From positions 1 through 44,619 of the forward strand of contig NZ_BBPI01000048.1 in NCBI RefSeq assembly GCF_000787715.1: DNA of 44,619 nucleotides, written 5' to 3'. Shown piece by piece: positions 15,934 through 25,138 of this stretch (positions within the stretch are counted from its first letter, which is position 1; each line of letters starts with the position of its first letter). A program made the translations under genes and the position numbers. Source of the DNA: Sphingomonas parapaucimobilis NBRC 15100 (GTDB lineage Bacteria; Pseudomonadota; Alphaproteobacteria; Sphingomonadales; Sphingomonadaceae). The notes under the pieces were generated by a model. That model saw nothing but the letters and a program-made list of their open reading frames with translations, ran no database searches and was not told the origin of the DNA.

Positions 15934-16827
15934 TTACTGCCCGAACACACCCTTGCGATAGAGCAGCGTAATCGCCACGCGGCGGTTGCGCGGGTCGGCT
16001 GGATTGCCCGCGATCATCGGTTCGCGGTCGGCCACGCCCTCGATCCGCTCGAACCGTGATTCGGGCAGGCCACCGGCGGCCAGGCGACGGCGGGTCGCCT
16101 CGGCGCGGCTGGACGACAGCAGCCAGTTGTTCATCGCGCGCGGATCGCCGTAAGGCACGCTGTCGGTGTGGCCGCGGATCATGATCGTGTTGGGCACATC
16201 GGCGACCGTCTTGGCGATGGTGCCGATCAGGTCGGACGCCGCCGGGGTCAGGTTCGTGGTGCCGGTCGCGAACATCGAATAATCGGCATTGTCGACCAGG
16301 TCGATGCGCAGGCCGTCATCGGTCGGGATGAATCGCACCTGCTGCGCCAGCTTGCGGAGCTGGGGCGTGACCTGCATCTTCTTCAACAGTTCGCGCTTAA
16401 TCGCGTCGAAGGTCTTCTTGTCCTGCACGACGGCATTGGGATTGCGCAGCGAGCCCTTGTCGCCGGTCCCAGCCTTTTCGCCGCCGCCCTCCATCACCTT
16501 GGGAATGATGACCTGAAGGCGGCCGCTGGCGGCCGTCTGCTGCTGGCGGCCTGCGCCGGGTCCACCGTTCAGCACGCCGCCGCCGATGCCCGTCGACTTG
16601 GTGTCGATCAGCGTCGGCGCGAAATAGTCGGCGATGCCCTTGCGCTGCTTCTCGGTGGTCGCGCCCAGCAGCCAGAGCAGCAGGAAGAACGCCATCATCG
16701 CCGTCACGAAGTCGGCATAGGCCACTTTCCACGCACCGCCATGATGCCCGCCATGGCCATCGGCGATGATCTTCTTGACGATGACGATCTTGGGCGGCTC
16801 GTTCTTGCCATGCGGTGCGCGGGCCAT
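15934..16827 (-). CDS. motB: flagellar motor stator protein MotB
   Basis: MotB anchors the stator to peptidoglycan and carries the proton-binding aspartate. The 297-residue protein has one membrane helix (about residues 36-55, VAYADFVTAMMAFFLLLWLL) with Asp39 as the likely proton acceptor. A linker follows, then a full OmpA/peptidoglycan-binding domain (about 160-290) with IMIRGHTDSVPYG and NNWLLSSSRAEATRRRL. It is three bases downstream of motA. A second, much reduced MotB-like protein is at 27525-28076, but this is clearly the functional stator gene. Confidence 0.96.
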   Translation of the reverse strand: MARAPHGKNEPPKIVIVKKIIADGHGGHHGGAWKVAYADFVTAMMAFFLLLWLLGATTEKQRKGIADYFAPTLIDTKSTGIGGGVLNGGPGAGRQQQTAASGRLQVIIPKVMEGGGEKAGTGDKGSLRNPNAVVQDKKTFDAIKRELLKKMQVTPQLRKLAQQVRFIPTDDGLRIDLVDNADYSMFATGTTNLTPAASDLIGTIAKTVADVPNTIMIRGHTDSVPYGDPRAMNNWLLSSSRAEATRRRLAAGGLPESRFERIEGVADREPMIAGNPADPRNRRVAITLLYRKGVFGQ

Positions 16828-16830
16828 GGC

Positions 16831-17694
16831 TTACTTGCCCCGCAGGCCGTCGAACACCTCGGCGAAGCCGGGCTGGTCCTTGTGCTTGATACCCGAGCGG
16901 GCCGCCTCGATGACCAAAGGCTGGGGATGGCCGTGGAGCGAGGCGATGATGATCTGCTTGACCACGTGATAGATGGCGGCGTCGGCATCGATCACCTGCT
17001 TCAGGCGCCCCGCGAACGGGTTGACGATGCCATAGGCCAAGAGCACGCCCATGAAGGTGCCGACCAGCGCCGAGCCGATCATGCCGCCCAGCACGCTCGG
17101 CGGCTTGTCGATCGAGCCCATGGTCTTCACGATGCCGAGCACGGCCGCGACGATGCCGAGCGCGGGCAGCGAGTCGGCCAGGCTCTGAAGCGTGCCCTGC
17201 GGCCCCTCGACCTCGTGGTGATGGGTCTTGATCGCATTGTCCATGACCTCCTCGACCGCATGGACGTCGAGCGTACCCGACGACACGACGACCAAGCGCA
17301 ACGTGTCGGCGATCAGGTTGACGAGCGTATGGTCGGCGACCAGGCGGGGATATTCGGCGAAGACCGAGGAGGACTTGGGGTCCTCGACATGCGGCTCCAG
17401 CGCGATCGGGCCTTCGGTGCGCAGCATCTTCATCAGCTTGGACACGAGGAAGATGACGTCGAGATAGTCCTGCTTCTTGTATTTCGGACCCTTGAAGATC
17501 TTGCCCATCGCGCCGCCCAGCGCCTTCAGCTCGGCGCCGCTATTGCCGATGACCAGCGCACCGACGGCCGCGCCGCCGATTATGAGCATTTCGTGGGGGA
17601 TCGCCTCGAACACGGGGCCGAGCTTGCCGCCGGTGATGGCGAACCCGCCGAACACCATGCCGAGCAGGATGACTAGGCCGATGGCAGGAAACAT
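16831..17694 (-). CDS. motA: flagellar motor stator protein MotA
   Basis: MotA forms the pentameric ring around the MotB dimer and converts ion flow to torque. The 287-residue product has four membrane helices: about residues 2-22, 34-52, 178-197 (LPALGIVAAVLGIVKTMGSI) and 204-232 (GMIGSALVGTFMGVLLAYG). A cytoplasmic loop between the second and third carries the rotor-contacting charges. It begins about 100 bases after flgL on the same strand, and the gap contains a small hairpin, so read-through from the flg operon or a separate promoter are both possible. Confidence 0.96.
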   Translation of the reverse strand: MFPAIGLVILLGMVFGGFAITGGKLGPVFEAIPHEMLIIGGAAVGALVIGNSGAELKALGGAMGKIFKGPKYKKQDYLDVIFLVSKLMKMLRTEGPIALEPHVEDPKSSSVFAEYPRLVADHTLVNLIADTLRLVVVSSGTLDVHAVEEVMDNAIKTHHHEVEGPQGTLQSLADSLPALGIVAAVLGIVKTMGSIDKPPSVLGGMIGSALVGTFMGVLLAYGIVNPFAGRLKQVIDADAAIYHVVKQIIIASLHGHPQPLVIEAARSGIKHKDQPGFAEVFDGLRGK

Positions 17695-17773
17695 GGTGAA
17701 CCGATTCTCCCGAAGACCGGCCGCAGTGCCCGTCAGATCACCGGCCTAGCCTGGTAAGGTCAAAATACAGTTA

Positions 17774-17789
17774 CCGGGCCGATGCCCGG
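17774..17789 (-). terminator. weak hairpin between flgL and motA
   Basis: CCGGGC and GCCCGG pair around CGAT just after the flgL stop. On the minus strand it is followed by TAACTGTATTTTG, only partly T-rich. It may cause partial termination before motAB. Confidence 0.3.
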
Positions 17790-17795
17790 CCGCGA

Positions 17796-18689
17796 TCATT
17801 TCAGATAATCGAACAGCGACAGGCTGGTCAGCTTGGTAAAGCTGGCCTGGGTCGCCTGAAGCACGGTCATCGTCTGTTGCAACTGCGTGATGGTCGTGAC
17901 CGGATCGGCATCCTCGATGCTGGAGCGCAACTGCGCCCGGTCGGTGCTGGCGGCCCGTTGCAGCCCCTGCTGCAACTCGACCCGCGCCTCGCGCGCGCCG
18001 ACCGAGGCCTGCACGGTCGCGACATTGTCGTTGGCCGCCTTCAGCTTGTCCATCGCGTCCTTGATCGTCGCGCTGGCATCGCCACCCGACTTCAGCGCGG
18101 TGACGAGCGTGTTGAGGACGTTCAGCGTGTCGTCGTTCGCGCCCGCCTTGAACACGCGGTCGGCGCCGACCGAGACGTCGACGCTCTGGCCATCGGCGAT
18201 CGGGATGTCGGACACATTGGCCTGCGAATAGGCGTAGCGGCCATTGACCATCGTCACCGCATCGGTGCCCGCCGCCGCACCGAACAGGGGCAGGCCGCGC
18301 GAGTCCTTGGAATTGGCAAGGCCGAGCAGCGCGTCGCGGATCGAGGCGATCTGGTCGCCCACGCTCGACCGATTGGCGGCGTTGAGGGTGCCGTTCGCCG
18401 CCTGGGTGGTCAGCTCCAACGCCTTCTGCACCTGGTTGCCGATCTGGCCCAGCGTCGTATCGGCCTGTTGCAGCAACGAGCCCGCCAGCGTCAGATTGGT
18501 CTTGTACACCGCATCGTCGGCGTCGCGGCGATCGAACTCGGCAACCTGGGCGGCGGCGGCGGCGTCGTCCGACGGGTTGATCAGCTTCTTGCCGGTCGAG
18601 ATCTGGACCTGCAACGCATTCGCCTTGCCGGTAAGCTCGGTCATCCGCCGCGAGGCGGTGTCATAGAAGACGCTGGTGGAAATCTGCAT
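17796..18689 (-). CDS. flgL: flagellar hook-filament junction protein FlgL (HAP3)
   Basis: FlgL sits between FlgK and the filament and is exported by the flagellar type III system. The 297-residue protein has flagellin-like ends. The N-terminal part includes QISTSVFYDTASRRMTELTG and the LQVQISTGKKLINPSDDAAA block; the C-terminal helix ends LQTMTVLQATQASFTKLTSL. The middle region is variable, as is usual. It starts five bases after flgK and is the last gene of the flgB-L series. Confidence 0.95.
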   Translation of the reverse strand: MQISTSVFYDTASRRMTELTGKANALQVQISTGKKLINPSDDAAAAAQVAEFDRRDADDAVYKTNLTLAGSLLQQADTTLGQIGNQVQKALELTTQAANGTLNAANRSSVGDQIASIRDALLGLANSKDSRGLPLFGAAAGTDAVTMVNGRYAYSQANVSDIPIADGQSVDVSVGADRVFKAGANDDTLNVLNTLVTALKSGGDASATIKDAMDKLKAANDNVATVQASVGAREARVELQQGLQRAASTDRAQLRSSIEDADPVTTITQLQQTMTVLQATQASFTKLTSLSLFDYLK

Positions 18690-18694
18690 GACCG

Positions 18695-20038
18695 TTACCG
18701 CAGCTCGAGAATGGATTGGAAGGTTTCGCGTGCCGCCTGGATCACCCGGCTGGTCGCCGAATAGGCCTGCTGGAAACGCATCAACGTCACCGCTTCCGAA
18801 TCGAGCGTGACACCCGAGGCCGCCGACAGGGTGGCCTTGGCCCCGTCGCTGATCGCGGACTGCGCATCGGCGACGGTCTGGCGCTGTTTCAGCGTGGTCG
18901 CGTTGTCGGTGATGATCTGGGTCAGCTTGCCTTCGAATCCGACCGACCCGCGCGCGGTTTCCAGCGCAGCCAGATTGTCGGCGTTGCGCGAGCCCTGATT
19001 GCCCTTCGCCGCCGCGATCTTCGATCCGTCGGTCAGCAACAGGCTCATCTGCGCGGTGCCCGCCGTCAGGCCGAACATCGCCGTGCCGGTCGCGCCGGTC
19101 AGGTCCTGGCCGCCGGCCTGGAGGCCGTTCACCGTCTCGACGAAATTCTTGGCCACCTGGTTGAAGGCGCCGCGTGTCGCGTTGATCCGTTCGGCCCCGT
19201 CCAGCATCCCCGCCATCGCGCCGCCGCTGGGCACGAAGTCGCTGATCTGCCCCTGCAAGGCGACATGGAAGGACACGCCGCCATCGGCGCCGCGCTGATA
19301 GGTGACGGACCCGGTGGAGTCGGTCGCCGCCAGGATCGGACCCGCCCGGTCGCCGAGCCGCACCGTCGCGCGGCCCAGTTCGTCGGTCGTACTGGTGATG
19401 TCGGACAGCGCGCTCATCTTGGTCAGGATCTGGTCGCGCTGGTCGGTCAGCTGCGCCGCGGCCGCCGTGCCCGGCTGGGTCCGGCCAAGCCCTTCGTTGA
19501 CGCGGACCAGCGAGGTGGCCAGCGAGGACAGATCGTGTGCCGCCTGCCGCGCCTGACCGTCGAAATCGGCGTTGATCTGGTCGAAGGCCGAGTCGGTCGC
19601 GCTGAACGCCGTCGCGGTCGAACGCGCGGTCTCCAGCATGGTGGCGCGCAGCGCGGTCGAGGTCGGCTCGGCCGACAGGGTGCGCGCGGCGGTGAAAAAG
19701 GCGGTGAGGCGCGTCTGGACCTGATCGCCGGTCATCGTGCCTTCGATCCGGTTCAGCCAGGTCACGCCCGTCGTGGTGCGCGACAGGTCGGCGGTGGCCG
19801 AGCGAACCGCGGCGCTGGCATAGACGTCGGTGGCGCGCGCAATGCCCAGCACCATGACGCCCGAGCCCGCCGAGACCTTGTTCGCCGCAAGGCCCGCGGC
19901 GGGCGAGATCTCCTGCATCGTGACCGACCGGCGCGAATAGCCGTCCGTTCCGACATTGGCGATATTCTCACCAACGGCGGTCAGCGCGGTCTGATATGCG
20001 CGGACGCCCGAAGCGCCGATAGAGAGCAGGTCGCTCAT
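18695..20038 (-). CDS. flgK: flagellar hook-associated protein FlgK (HAP1)
   Basis: FlgK is the first hook-filament junction protein. The 447-residue product shows the rod/hook-type N-terminus SIGASGVRAYQTALTAVGEN followed by IANVGTDGYSRRSV, and the matching C-terminal heptad region (LDSEAVTLMRFQQAYSATSR, then VIQAARETFQSILEL). The length is at the short end for FlgK, suggesting small outer domains. It lies 15 bases after flgJ and five before flgL, in the normal order. Confidence 0.95.
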   Translation of the reverse strand: MSDLLSIGASGVRAYQTALTAVGENIANVGTDGYSRRSVTMQEISPAAGLAANKVSAGSGVMVLGIARATDVYASAAVRSATADLSRTTTGVTWLNRIEGTMTGDQVQTRLTAFFTAARTLSAEPTSTALRATMLETARSTATAFSATDSAFDQINADFDGQARQAAHDLSSLATSLVRVNEGLGRTQPGTAAAAQLTDQRDQILTKMSALSDITSTTDELGRATVRLGDRAGPILAATDSTGSVTYQRGADGGVSFHVALQGQISDFVPSGGAMAGMLDGAERINATRGAFNQVAKNFVETVNGLQAGGQDLTGATGTAMFGLTAGTAQMSLLLTDGSKIAAAKGNQGSRNADNLAALETARGSVGFEGKLTQIITDNATTLKQRQTVADAQSAISDGAKATLSAASGVTLDSEAVTLMRFQQAYSATSRVIQAARETFQSILELR

Positions 20039-20053
20039 GGTTACTGCGGTACG

Positions 20054-20383
20054 TTATGTCTGGTTAACGACAGGTTGAGATTTCGCGAGGAATGCGGTCA
20101 CGGCCTTGCCTATGCCCAGCGGGGCCTGGGTGGCCATCGTCTGGGCGATCTGCTGGTCCTGCATGTCCCGGAACGTGTCCAGCGCCTTGGAGTCGAACAT
20201 GGTTTCGCTCAGCTTGGTCTGGCGCATCGCCTTCAGCATCATGCCGGTGAAGATCGCCTCGAACTGGGTGCCCGCCTTGTCCAGATTGGCGCCGGTCGAC
20301 AGGCGGCGGGTGTCGGTGGATACCGTGCCCGCGATCGCGGAGGCCGCCGTCGCGGGCGAAGTGGGTGCGATGCTCTGGGTCAC
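20054..20383 (-). CDS. flgJ: rod-binding protein FlgJ, N-terminal-domain form
   Basis: This 109-residue protein matches only the N-terminal rod-capping half of enterobacterial FlgJ (GTQFEAIFTGMMLKAMRQTK, MFDSKALDTFRDMQDQQIAQ). The muramidase half is absent, as in alphaproteobacterial FlgJ/CheL-type proteins. The missing cell-wall-cutting activity may be supplied by the lytic transglycosylase encoded at 29495-30352. Its start overlaps the flgI stop by four bases (ATGA), so the two are translationally coupled. Confidence 0.92.
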   Translation of the reverse strand: MTQSIAPTSPATAASAIAGTVSTDTRRLSTGANLDKAGTQFEAIFTGMMLKAMRQTKLSETMFDSKALDTFRDMQDQQIAQTMATQAPLGIGKAVTAFLAKSQPVVNQT

Positions 20384-21477
20384 AGGACGATCAACTCCGC
20401 CTTGAGCGCGCCGGCTTCCTTCAGCGCTTCGAGAATGGCGACCAGGTCGGACGGGGCCGCGCCGATCGCGTTCACCGCCTTCACGATATCGGCCAGCTTG
20501 GGACCGGGGGCCAGGACGAACATCGGGCGACGCTCCTCCTCGACCGAGACACCGGACTTCTGCGTCACCGCCGTCTGGCCGCCGCTCAAGGGGCCGGGCT
20601 GGCTGACGCGCTGCTGCTCGTCGATCTTCACGGTCAGCTTGCCGTGCGTCACCGCCGCCGGGCCGACCCGGACCGCCGAATTGATGACGACGGTGCCGGT
20701 GCGGGCGTTGACGATGACCTTGGCGGGCGGCTCGGCCGAGGTGACGTTCAGATTCTCGATCTCGGACATCAGCGTGGCGCGGACATCGGCCCCCATCGGC
20801 GCGCGGACCGCGACCGAGACGGCGTCCATCGCCTGCGCGGTGCCCATGCCCAGGCGCGCATTGATCGCCTGCGCGACATTCTGCGCGGTGGTGAAGTCGG
20901 CACGGGCCAGGTTGAAGGTCAGGCCGGGCGCGGTGTCGAAGCCGGTGGCGACCGCGCGCTCGACCGTCGCCCCTTCGGGAATGCGACCGACCGAGGGGAT
21001 GTTGACCACGATCTTCGATCCGTCCGCACCTTCCGCGCCCAGACCGCCGACCGCCAGATTCCCTTGCGCCATCGCATAGATCTGGCCGTCCGCGCCCTGG
21101 AGCGGGGTCATGATCAGGCTGCCGCCGCGAAGCGACTTGGCCTTGCCCATCGAGGCGACGGTGATGTCCAGCTTCTGCCCCGGCTTGGCGAAGGGCGGCA
21201 GTTCGGCCGTGACCATCACCACCGCGGCATTCTTCATGCCCGGATTGGCATTGGGCGGCAGTTGCAGCCCGAAGCGCGAGACCACGGCCTTCAGCGACTG
21301 GACGGTATATTCCAGATTGTCGTCGCCGGTGCCCGGCAGACCGACGACGACGCCGTATCCGGTGAGCTGGTTGGTGCGGATGCCCTGGAACCCGCCCAGG
21401 TCCTTGATCCGGTCGGCCGAGGCCGGCCCTGCGATCGCGAAGGTGGCGAGGAGCGCGAGGAGGAAGCGGAGGATCAT
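20380..21477 (-). CDS. flgI: flagellar P-ring protein FlgI
   Basis: FlgI forms the P ring around the rod in the peptidoglycan layer. The 365-residue precursor has a Sec signal peptide (MILRFLLALLATFAIAGPAS, cleavage near residue 21). Highly conserved blocks are DRIKDLGGFQGIRTNQLTGY, VVGLPGTGDD, NAAVVMVTAELPPFAKPGQ and TLLMTPLQGADGQIYAMAQG-like sequence near residue 120. The C-terminus includes ALGAAPSDLVAILEAL-type sequence. It needs the FlgA chaperone, whose gene is at 28073-28570. It starts 11 bases after flgH. Confidence 0.97.
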   Translation of the reverse strand: MILRFLLALLATFAIAGPASADRIKDLGGFQGIRTNQLTGYGVVVGLPGTGDDNLEYTVQSLKAVVSRFGLQLPPNANPGMKNAAVVMVTAELPPFAKPGQKLDITVASMGKAKSLRGGSLIMTPLQGADGQIYAMAQGNLAVGGLGAEGADGSKIVVNIPSVGRIPEGATVERAVATGFDTAPGLTFNLARADFTTAQNVAQAINARLGMGTAQAMDAVSVAVRAPMGADVRATLMSEIENLNVTSAEPPAKVIVNARTGTVVINSAVRVGPAAVTHGKLTVKIDEQQRVSQPGPLSGGQTAVTQKSGVSVEEERRPMFVLAPGPKLADIVKAVNAIGAAPSDLVAILEALKEAGALKAELIVL

Positions 21478-21488
21478 GTGCTGGTGCC

Positions 21489-22232
21489 TCAGAACGGGCT
21501 GACGGCCTGGAAGAAGCGGCTCAGCCAGCCCTGGCGGCTGGCGCGGGCGACGTCGCCCTTGCCGGTATAGGCGATCTGCGCATCGGCGACGCGGGTCGAC
21601 TCGACACGATTGTCGATGCCGACATCGGCCATGCGGACCAGCCCCTTGATCTGGATGAACTCGTCGCCGCGGTTCAGCGTCACGCGCTTCTGCCCCTGGA
21701 CCAGCATCGTGCCGTTCGGGAACACCTGGGCGACGGTCACGCTGATCTCGCCGGACAGCGAGTTGGACTGGTCGGCCGCCCCCGATCCGTTGAAGTTGCG
21801 GCTGCCGCTCATGCCGATATCGGTCGACTTAAGCAGCCGCCCCAGCGGCCCGGTGGTCGGCGGGGCCAGGCCCAGATCGCCCTTCGAGCCGAGCTTGGAA
21901 TTGGCCGACTTGGACGCCGCCGTCCGCTCGACGAGGATGATGGTCAGCGGATCGCCGACCTTGCGCGCGCGCCACCCTTCGTAGAGCGCGGCATAGCCGT
22001 CCGACACCTGGAAGATGCCGCCATTGGGCTGGGCGGGCTGCGCCACCGGCTGCATCGGCATCGGCGCGGGACGCACGGTCGTGAAGTCCTCGACGGGCTT
22101 CTTGCGGCCGAACAGGCTGGCATGGGCGGGCGCGGGGATCAGCGCGACGACGACCATGGTGCCCGCCGCCGCCGACAGCGCCAGCTCGGTCCAATAGTCG
22201 AAACGCAGGGTGGGAAAGCGGATGGTCATCAT
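21489..22232 (-). CDS. flgH: flagellar L-ring protein FlgH without lipobox
   Basis: FlgH forms the outer-membrane L ring. The 247-residue product has the conserved core: VGDPLTIILVERTAASKSAN, GSRNFNGSGAADQSNSLSGE, ISVTVAQVFPNGTMLVQGQK, GDEFIQIKGLVRMADV. Most FlgH proteins are lipoproteins, but this one has no cysteine anywhere. Its N-terminus reads instead as a Sec signal with a signal-peptidase-I site (ALIPAPAHA, then SLFG). The start is ATG 22232, overlapping the flgG stop as TGATG; GTG 22235 and ATG 22229 are alternatives. None of them introduces a cysteine. Confidence 0.94.
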   Translation of the reverse strand: MMTIRFPTLRFDYWTELALSAAAGTMVVVALIPAPAHASLFGRKKPVEDFTTVRPAPMPMQPVAQPAQPNGGIFQVSDGYAALYEGWRARKVGDPLTIILVERTAASKSANSKLGSKGDLGLAPPTTGPLGRLLKSTDIGMSGSRNFNGSGAADQSNSLSGEISVTVAQVFPNGTMLVQGQKRVTLNRGDEFIQIKGLVRMADVGIDNRVESTRVADAQIAYTGKGDVARASRQGWLSRFFQAVSPF

Positions 22233-23020
22233 CACAGATTCTGGTTCGCGTACTGGAGCATCTCGTCGGTCGACTTGATCATCTTCGAGTTGACCTCATA
22301 GGCGCGCTGGGTCTCGATCATGTCGACCAGTTCCTCGACGACGTTGACGTTCGAGCCTTCGAGCATGCCCTGACGGATCTGGCCGCGCCCTTCGAGGCCC
22401 GCGACACCCATGTTCGCGACGCCCGAGGCGGCGGTCTCGGTCAGGTAATTGTCGCCCTTGGACTGGAGCCCGGCCGAATTGGGGAAGCTGGCGATCTGGA
22501 TCTGGCCGATCTGGGCCGGTGCGGTCTGGCCCGGCAGGGTCGCCGAGACGGTGCCGTCGGTGCCGATCGTGATCTGGGTCGTGCCTTCGGGGATCGTGAT
22601 GCCCGGCATCACCTGATACCCCTCGGCAGTCACCAGCAGCCCTTCGGCCGAGCGCGAGAAATTGCCCGCGCGGGTATAGCCGAGCGTGCCGCCAGGCATC
22701 TGCACCTGGAAGAAGCCGTCACCGTCCAGCGCCAGGTCGAGGCTGTTGTTGGTGGTCTGCATCGACCCTTGCGTGTTGATGCGCGCGGTGCCCTGGATGC
22801 GCACGCCGGTGCCCAGGTTCAGGCCGGTCGCATATTTGCTCTCGGTCGAGCTGGCGGCGCCGGGCGCGGTGATGGTCTGATAGGCCAGCGTCTCGAACGC
22901 GGCGCGATCGCGCTTGAACCCGGTCGTGTTGACGTTGGCCAGGTTGTTCGAGATGACCCGCATGCGCATATCCTGGGCATCGAGCCCGGTGCGTGCGACG
23001 TGCAAAGCGGCGGAAGACAT
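22232..23020 (-). CDS. flgG: flagellar distal rod protein FlgG
   Basis: FlgG builds the distal rod. The 262-residue protein (the usual length) has the rod signature SNNLANVNTTGFKRDRAAFE near residue 25, the central QGSMQTTNNSLDLALDGDGF, and a C-terminal EGSNVNVVEELVDMIETQRA with YEVNSKMIKSTDEML. It is in the flgF-flgG-flgH order, 13 bases after flgF. Confidence 0.97.
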   Translation of the reverse strand: MSSAALHVARTGLDAQDMRMRVISNNLANVNTTGFKRDRAAFETLAYQTITAPGAASSTESKYATGLNLGTGVRIQGTARINTQGSMQTTNNSLDLALDGDGFFQVQMPGGTLGYTRAGNFSRSAEGLLVTAEGYQVMPGITIPEGTTQITIGTDGTVSATLPGQTAPAQIGQIQIASFPNSAGLQSKGDNYLTETAASGVANMGVAGLEGRGQIRQGMLEGSNVNVVEELVDMIETQRAYEVNSKMIKSTDEMLQYANQNL

Positions 23021-23033
23021 GTCTCTTTAATCC

Positions 23034-23789
23034 TCAGCTCGGCAGACGCATCAGCGATGCGCTGTTCTCATCCAACGACTTGGCCTCTTTCATGAGGTTG
23101 GCCTGCACCTCGTAGCTGCGCTGGTTCTCGATCATGTCGACCAGCGTCTGGGTCATGTTGACGTTCGACCCTTCCAGCGCGCCCGACTGGACGGTGGCGT
23201 CCATGTCCTGCGGCATCGCCCCGCCGCCCTTGACGCGCAGCAGATTGTCCAGACCCTTCACGGTCTGCGTGCCGCGCGTATCGGCCAGCTTGATGCGGTC
23301 GATCACCTGGGGCTGGGTATCCGGCCCGGCACCCAGCGGCACGATCGACAGCGTGCCGTCGGGGGCGACGGTCATCGCATTGTACGGCGGCACCGTGATC
23401 GGGCCGTTCTGGCCGATCACCGGATAGCCGTCGCCGGTCTGCAGCACGCCCGAAGCCGTGACCTCCAGGTCGCCGCGACGGGTATAGGCTTCCGAACCGT
23501 CGGGGGCCTGCACCGCCAGCCACGCGCTCGACGTCGCGATCGCGATGTCCAGTGCGTTGCCGGTGTGCTGGATCGTGCCCGGCGCGCGGTCAGCGTCGGT
23601 CACTTCCTCGGCGGTGGGCATCCGCGCCTCGAACGCCGCGCCGCCGCCCTTCAGGTCGATGCGGTCGAACACGACGCGGTCGGCGCGGAACCCGATCGTC
23701 GAGGCATTGGCCATGTTGTTGGCGATCGCGGTCTGCGCCGCCATATGCGCCCGCATGCCCGTCGATGCCGTATAGACCAGCTTGTCCAT
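23034..23789 (-). CDS. flgF: flagellar proximal rod protein FlgF
   Basis: FlgF is a proximal rod subunit. The 251-residue product begins MDKLVYTASTGMRAHMAAQT and has the rod motif ANNMANASTIGFRADRVVFD. A central hook-like domain follows (NALDIAIATSSAWLAVQAPD), then the C-terminal coiled-coil GSNVNMTQTLVDMIENQRS, YEVQANLMKEA. It lies 30 bases after flgE and 13 before flgG. Confidence 0.96.
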   Translation of the reverse strand: MDKLVYTASTGMRAHMAAQTAIANNMANASTIGFRADRVVFDRIDLKGGGAAFEARMPTAEEVTDADRAPGTIQHTGNALDIAIATSSAWLAVQAPDGSEAYTRRGDLEVTASGVLQTGDGYPVIGQNGPITVPPYNAMTVAPDGTLSIVPLGAGPDTQPQVIDRIKLADTRGTQTVKGLDNLLRVKGGGAMPQDMDATVQSGALEGSNVNMTQTLVDMIENQRSYEVQANLMKEAKSLDENSASLMRLPS

Positions 23790-23819
23790 CGCGGTTCCCC
23801 GTTAGCCCCCGGCGTTCGC

Positions 23820-25109
23820 TTAGCTGCGGATGTTGAAGATGGTCTGCGAGATCTGGCTCGACGTATCGAGCGCCTTCGCATTCGCCTGGAAATTGCGCTG
23901 TGCGGCGATCAGCTGGACCAGTTCCTCGGTGATGTCGACGTTCGACCCCTCGATGGTGCTCGACCGGATCGCGCCGAAAGCCCCTTCATTGGCGGTGCCG
24001 AACTTGGCCTCGCCCGACTTGCCGGTCGCTTCCCAATAGCTGTTCCCCTCCTGGCGCAGGCCCGGCATGTTGACGAAGGTCGCCACCGCCACCTTGCCCA
24101 GATTGGCGGTCTCGCCGTTCGTGAAGGACGCCGTGACCAGACCGTTCTCGCTGACCGACACGCCCGACAACAGGCCGACCGCCTTGCCGTCCTGGGTGCG
24201 CGAGGCGACCGAGAAGATCGAACCCGACTGCGACGAACCGGTATAGTCGATCGTCAGCGGCTGTGCGTTGATCGAGGTGCGCGGGGTGTAGTTGTCGAAC
24301 TTGGTCGGCCCCAGGGGCGACTTCAGGTTGCCGCCCGAGTCGAAGGTCATCTCGACCGGATCGGTCGAGCCACTGCGCGTCATCTGCTGGTCGTTGACAT
24401 AGCTGTAGACCAGCCACGTGCTGCTGCCGTCGGCGGGCTGGATCGGCTTGTTGTTGGCATCCAGCGGCAACGGCTTGCGGACATAATAGTTGGTCAGCGT
24501 CATGGCGTTGCCCGACGTGTCGTAAATCTTGGTCTGGGTCGTGTTGTTGTACGTGCCCATGTTGGTCCGGTCGAACGCCGCCGTCGGCGCGACCGCGGTG
24601 CTCGACAGGTTGATGTCCAGCGTGACGTTCTTGGTCGACACCGGCGTGCCGCTGGTCGGCGGCAGCTGCAGGCTGGTCAGGCCGTCATTGCCGAACGAGG
24701 TGACGTTGCCGTCCTTGTCGACCGGGAACACCTGCATCCGGTTGCCCTGGGTGTCGGTGACATAGTTGTTGGTGTCGACCTGGAACGAGCCGTTGCGGGT
24801 ATATTGCAGCGTGCCGGTCGTGCCGCCCGACTGCACCGTGAAGAAGCCGTCGCCCGAGATGGCGAGGTCCAGCGCGTTCGACGTGCTGGTGTAGTTGCCT
24901 TCCTTGAACTCCTGCCGGTTGGCCTTGACCACCGTGCCGGAGCCGACCTGCTTGAACGGGTCGGTCGAGAAATTGGCCGCCATCACGTCGGCGAATTCGG
25001 CACGGCTCTTCTTGAAGCCGTTGGTGCCGACGTTCGCGAGATTGTGCGAGATGACCGACATGTCGGTCTGCGAAGCCTGAAGGCCGCTGAGCGAGGTGTA
25101 GAAGGACAT
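23820..25109 (-). CDS. flgE: flagellar hook protein FlgE
   Basis: FlgE is the structural subunit of the hook, exported until FliK signals completion. The 429-residue protein shows N-terminal SFYTSLSGLQASQTDMSVIS and SHNLANVGTNGFKKSRAEF. A Thr/Asn-rich variable middle follows, then the C-terminal EGSNVDITEELVQLIAAQRN with FQANAKALDTSSQISQTI. It starts 29 bases after flgD. Confidence 0.97.
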   Translation of the reverse strand: MSFYTSLSGLQASQTDMSVISHNLANVGTNGFKKSRAEFADVMAANFSTDPFKQVGSGTVVKANRQEFKEGNYTSTSNALDLAISGDGFFTVQSGGTTGTLQYTRNGSFQVDTNNYVTDTQGNRMQVFPVDKDGNVTSFGNDGLTSLQLPPTSGTPVSTKNVTLDINLSSTAVAPTAAFDRTNMGTYNNTTQTKIYDTSGNAMTLTNYYVRKPLPLDANNKPIQPADGSSTWLVYSYVNDQQMTRSGSTDPVEMTFDSGGNLKSPLGPTKFDNYTPRTSINAQPLTIDYTGSSQSGSIFSVASRTQDGKAVGLLSGVSVSENGLVTASFTNGETANLGKVAVATFVNMPGLRQEGNSYWEATGKSGEAKFGTANEGAFGAIRSSTIEGSNVDITEELVQLIAAQRNFQANAKALDTSSQISQTIFNIRS

Positions 25110-25138
25110 GGGCTATCTTCCTGGTGCGTAAAGGGGGA

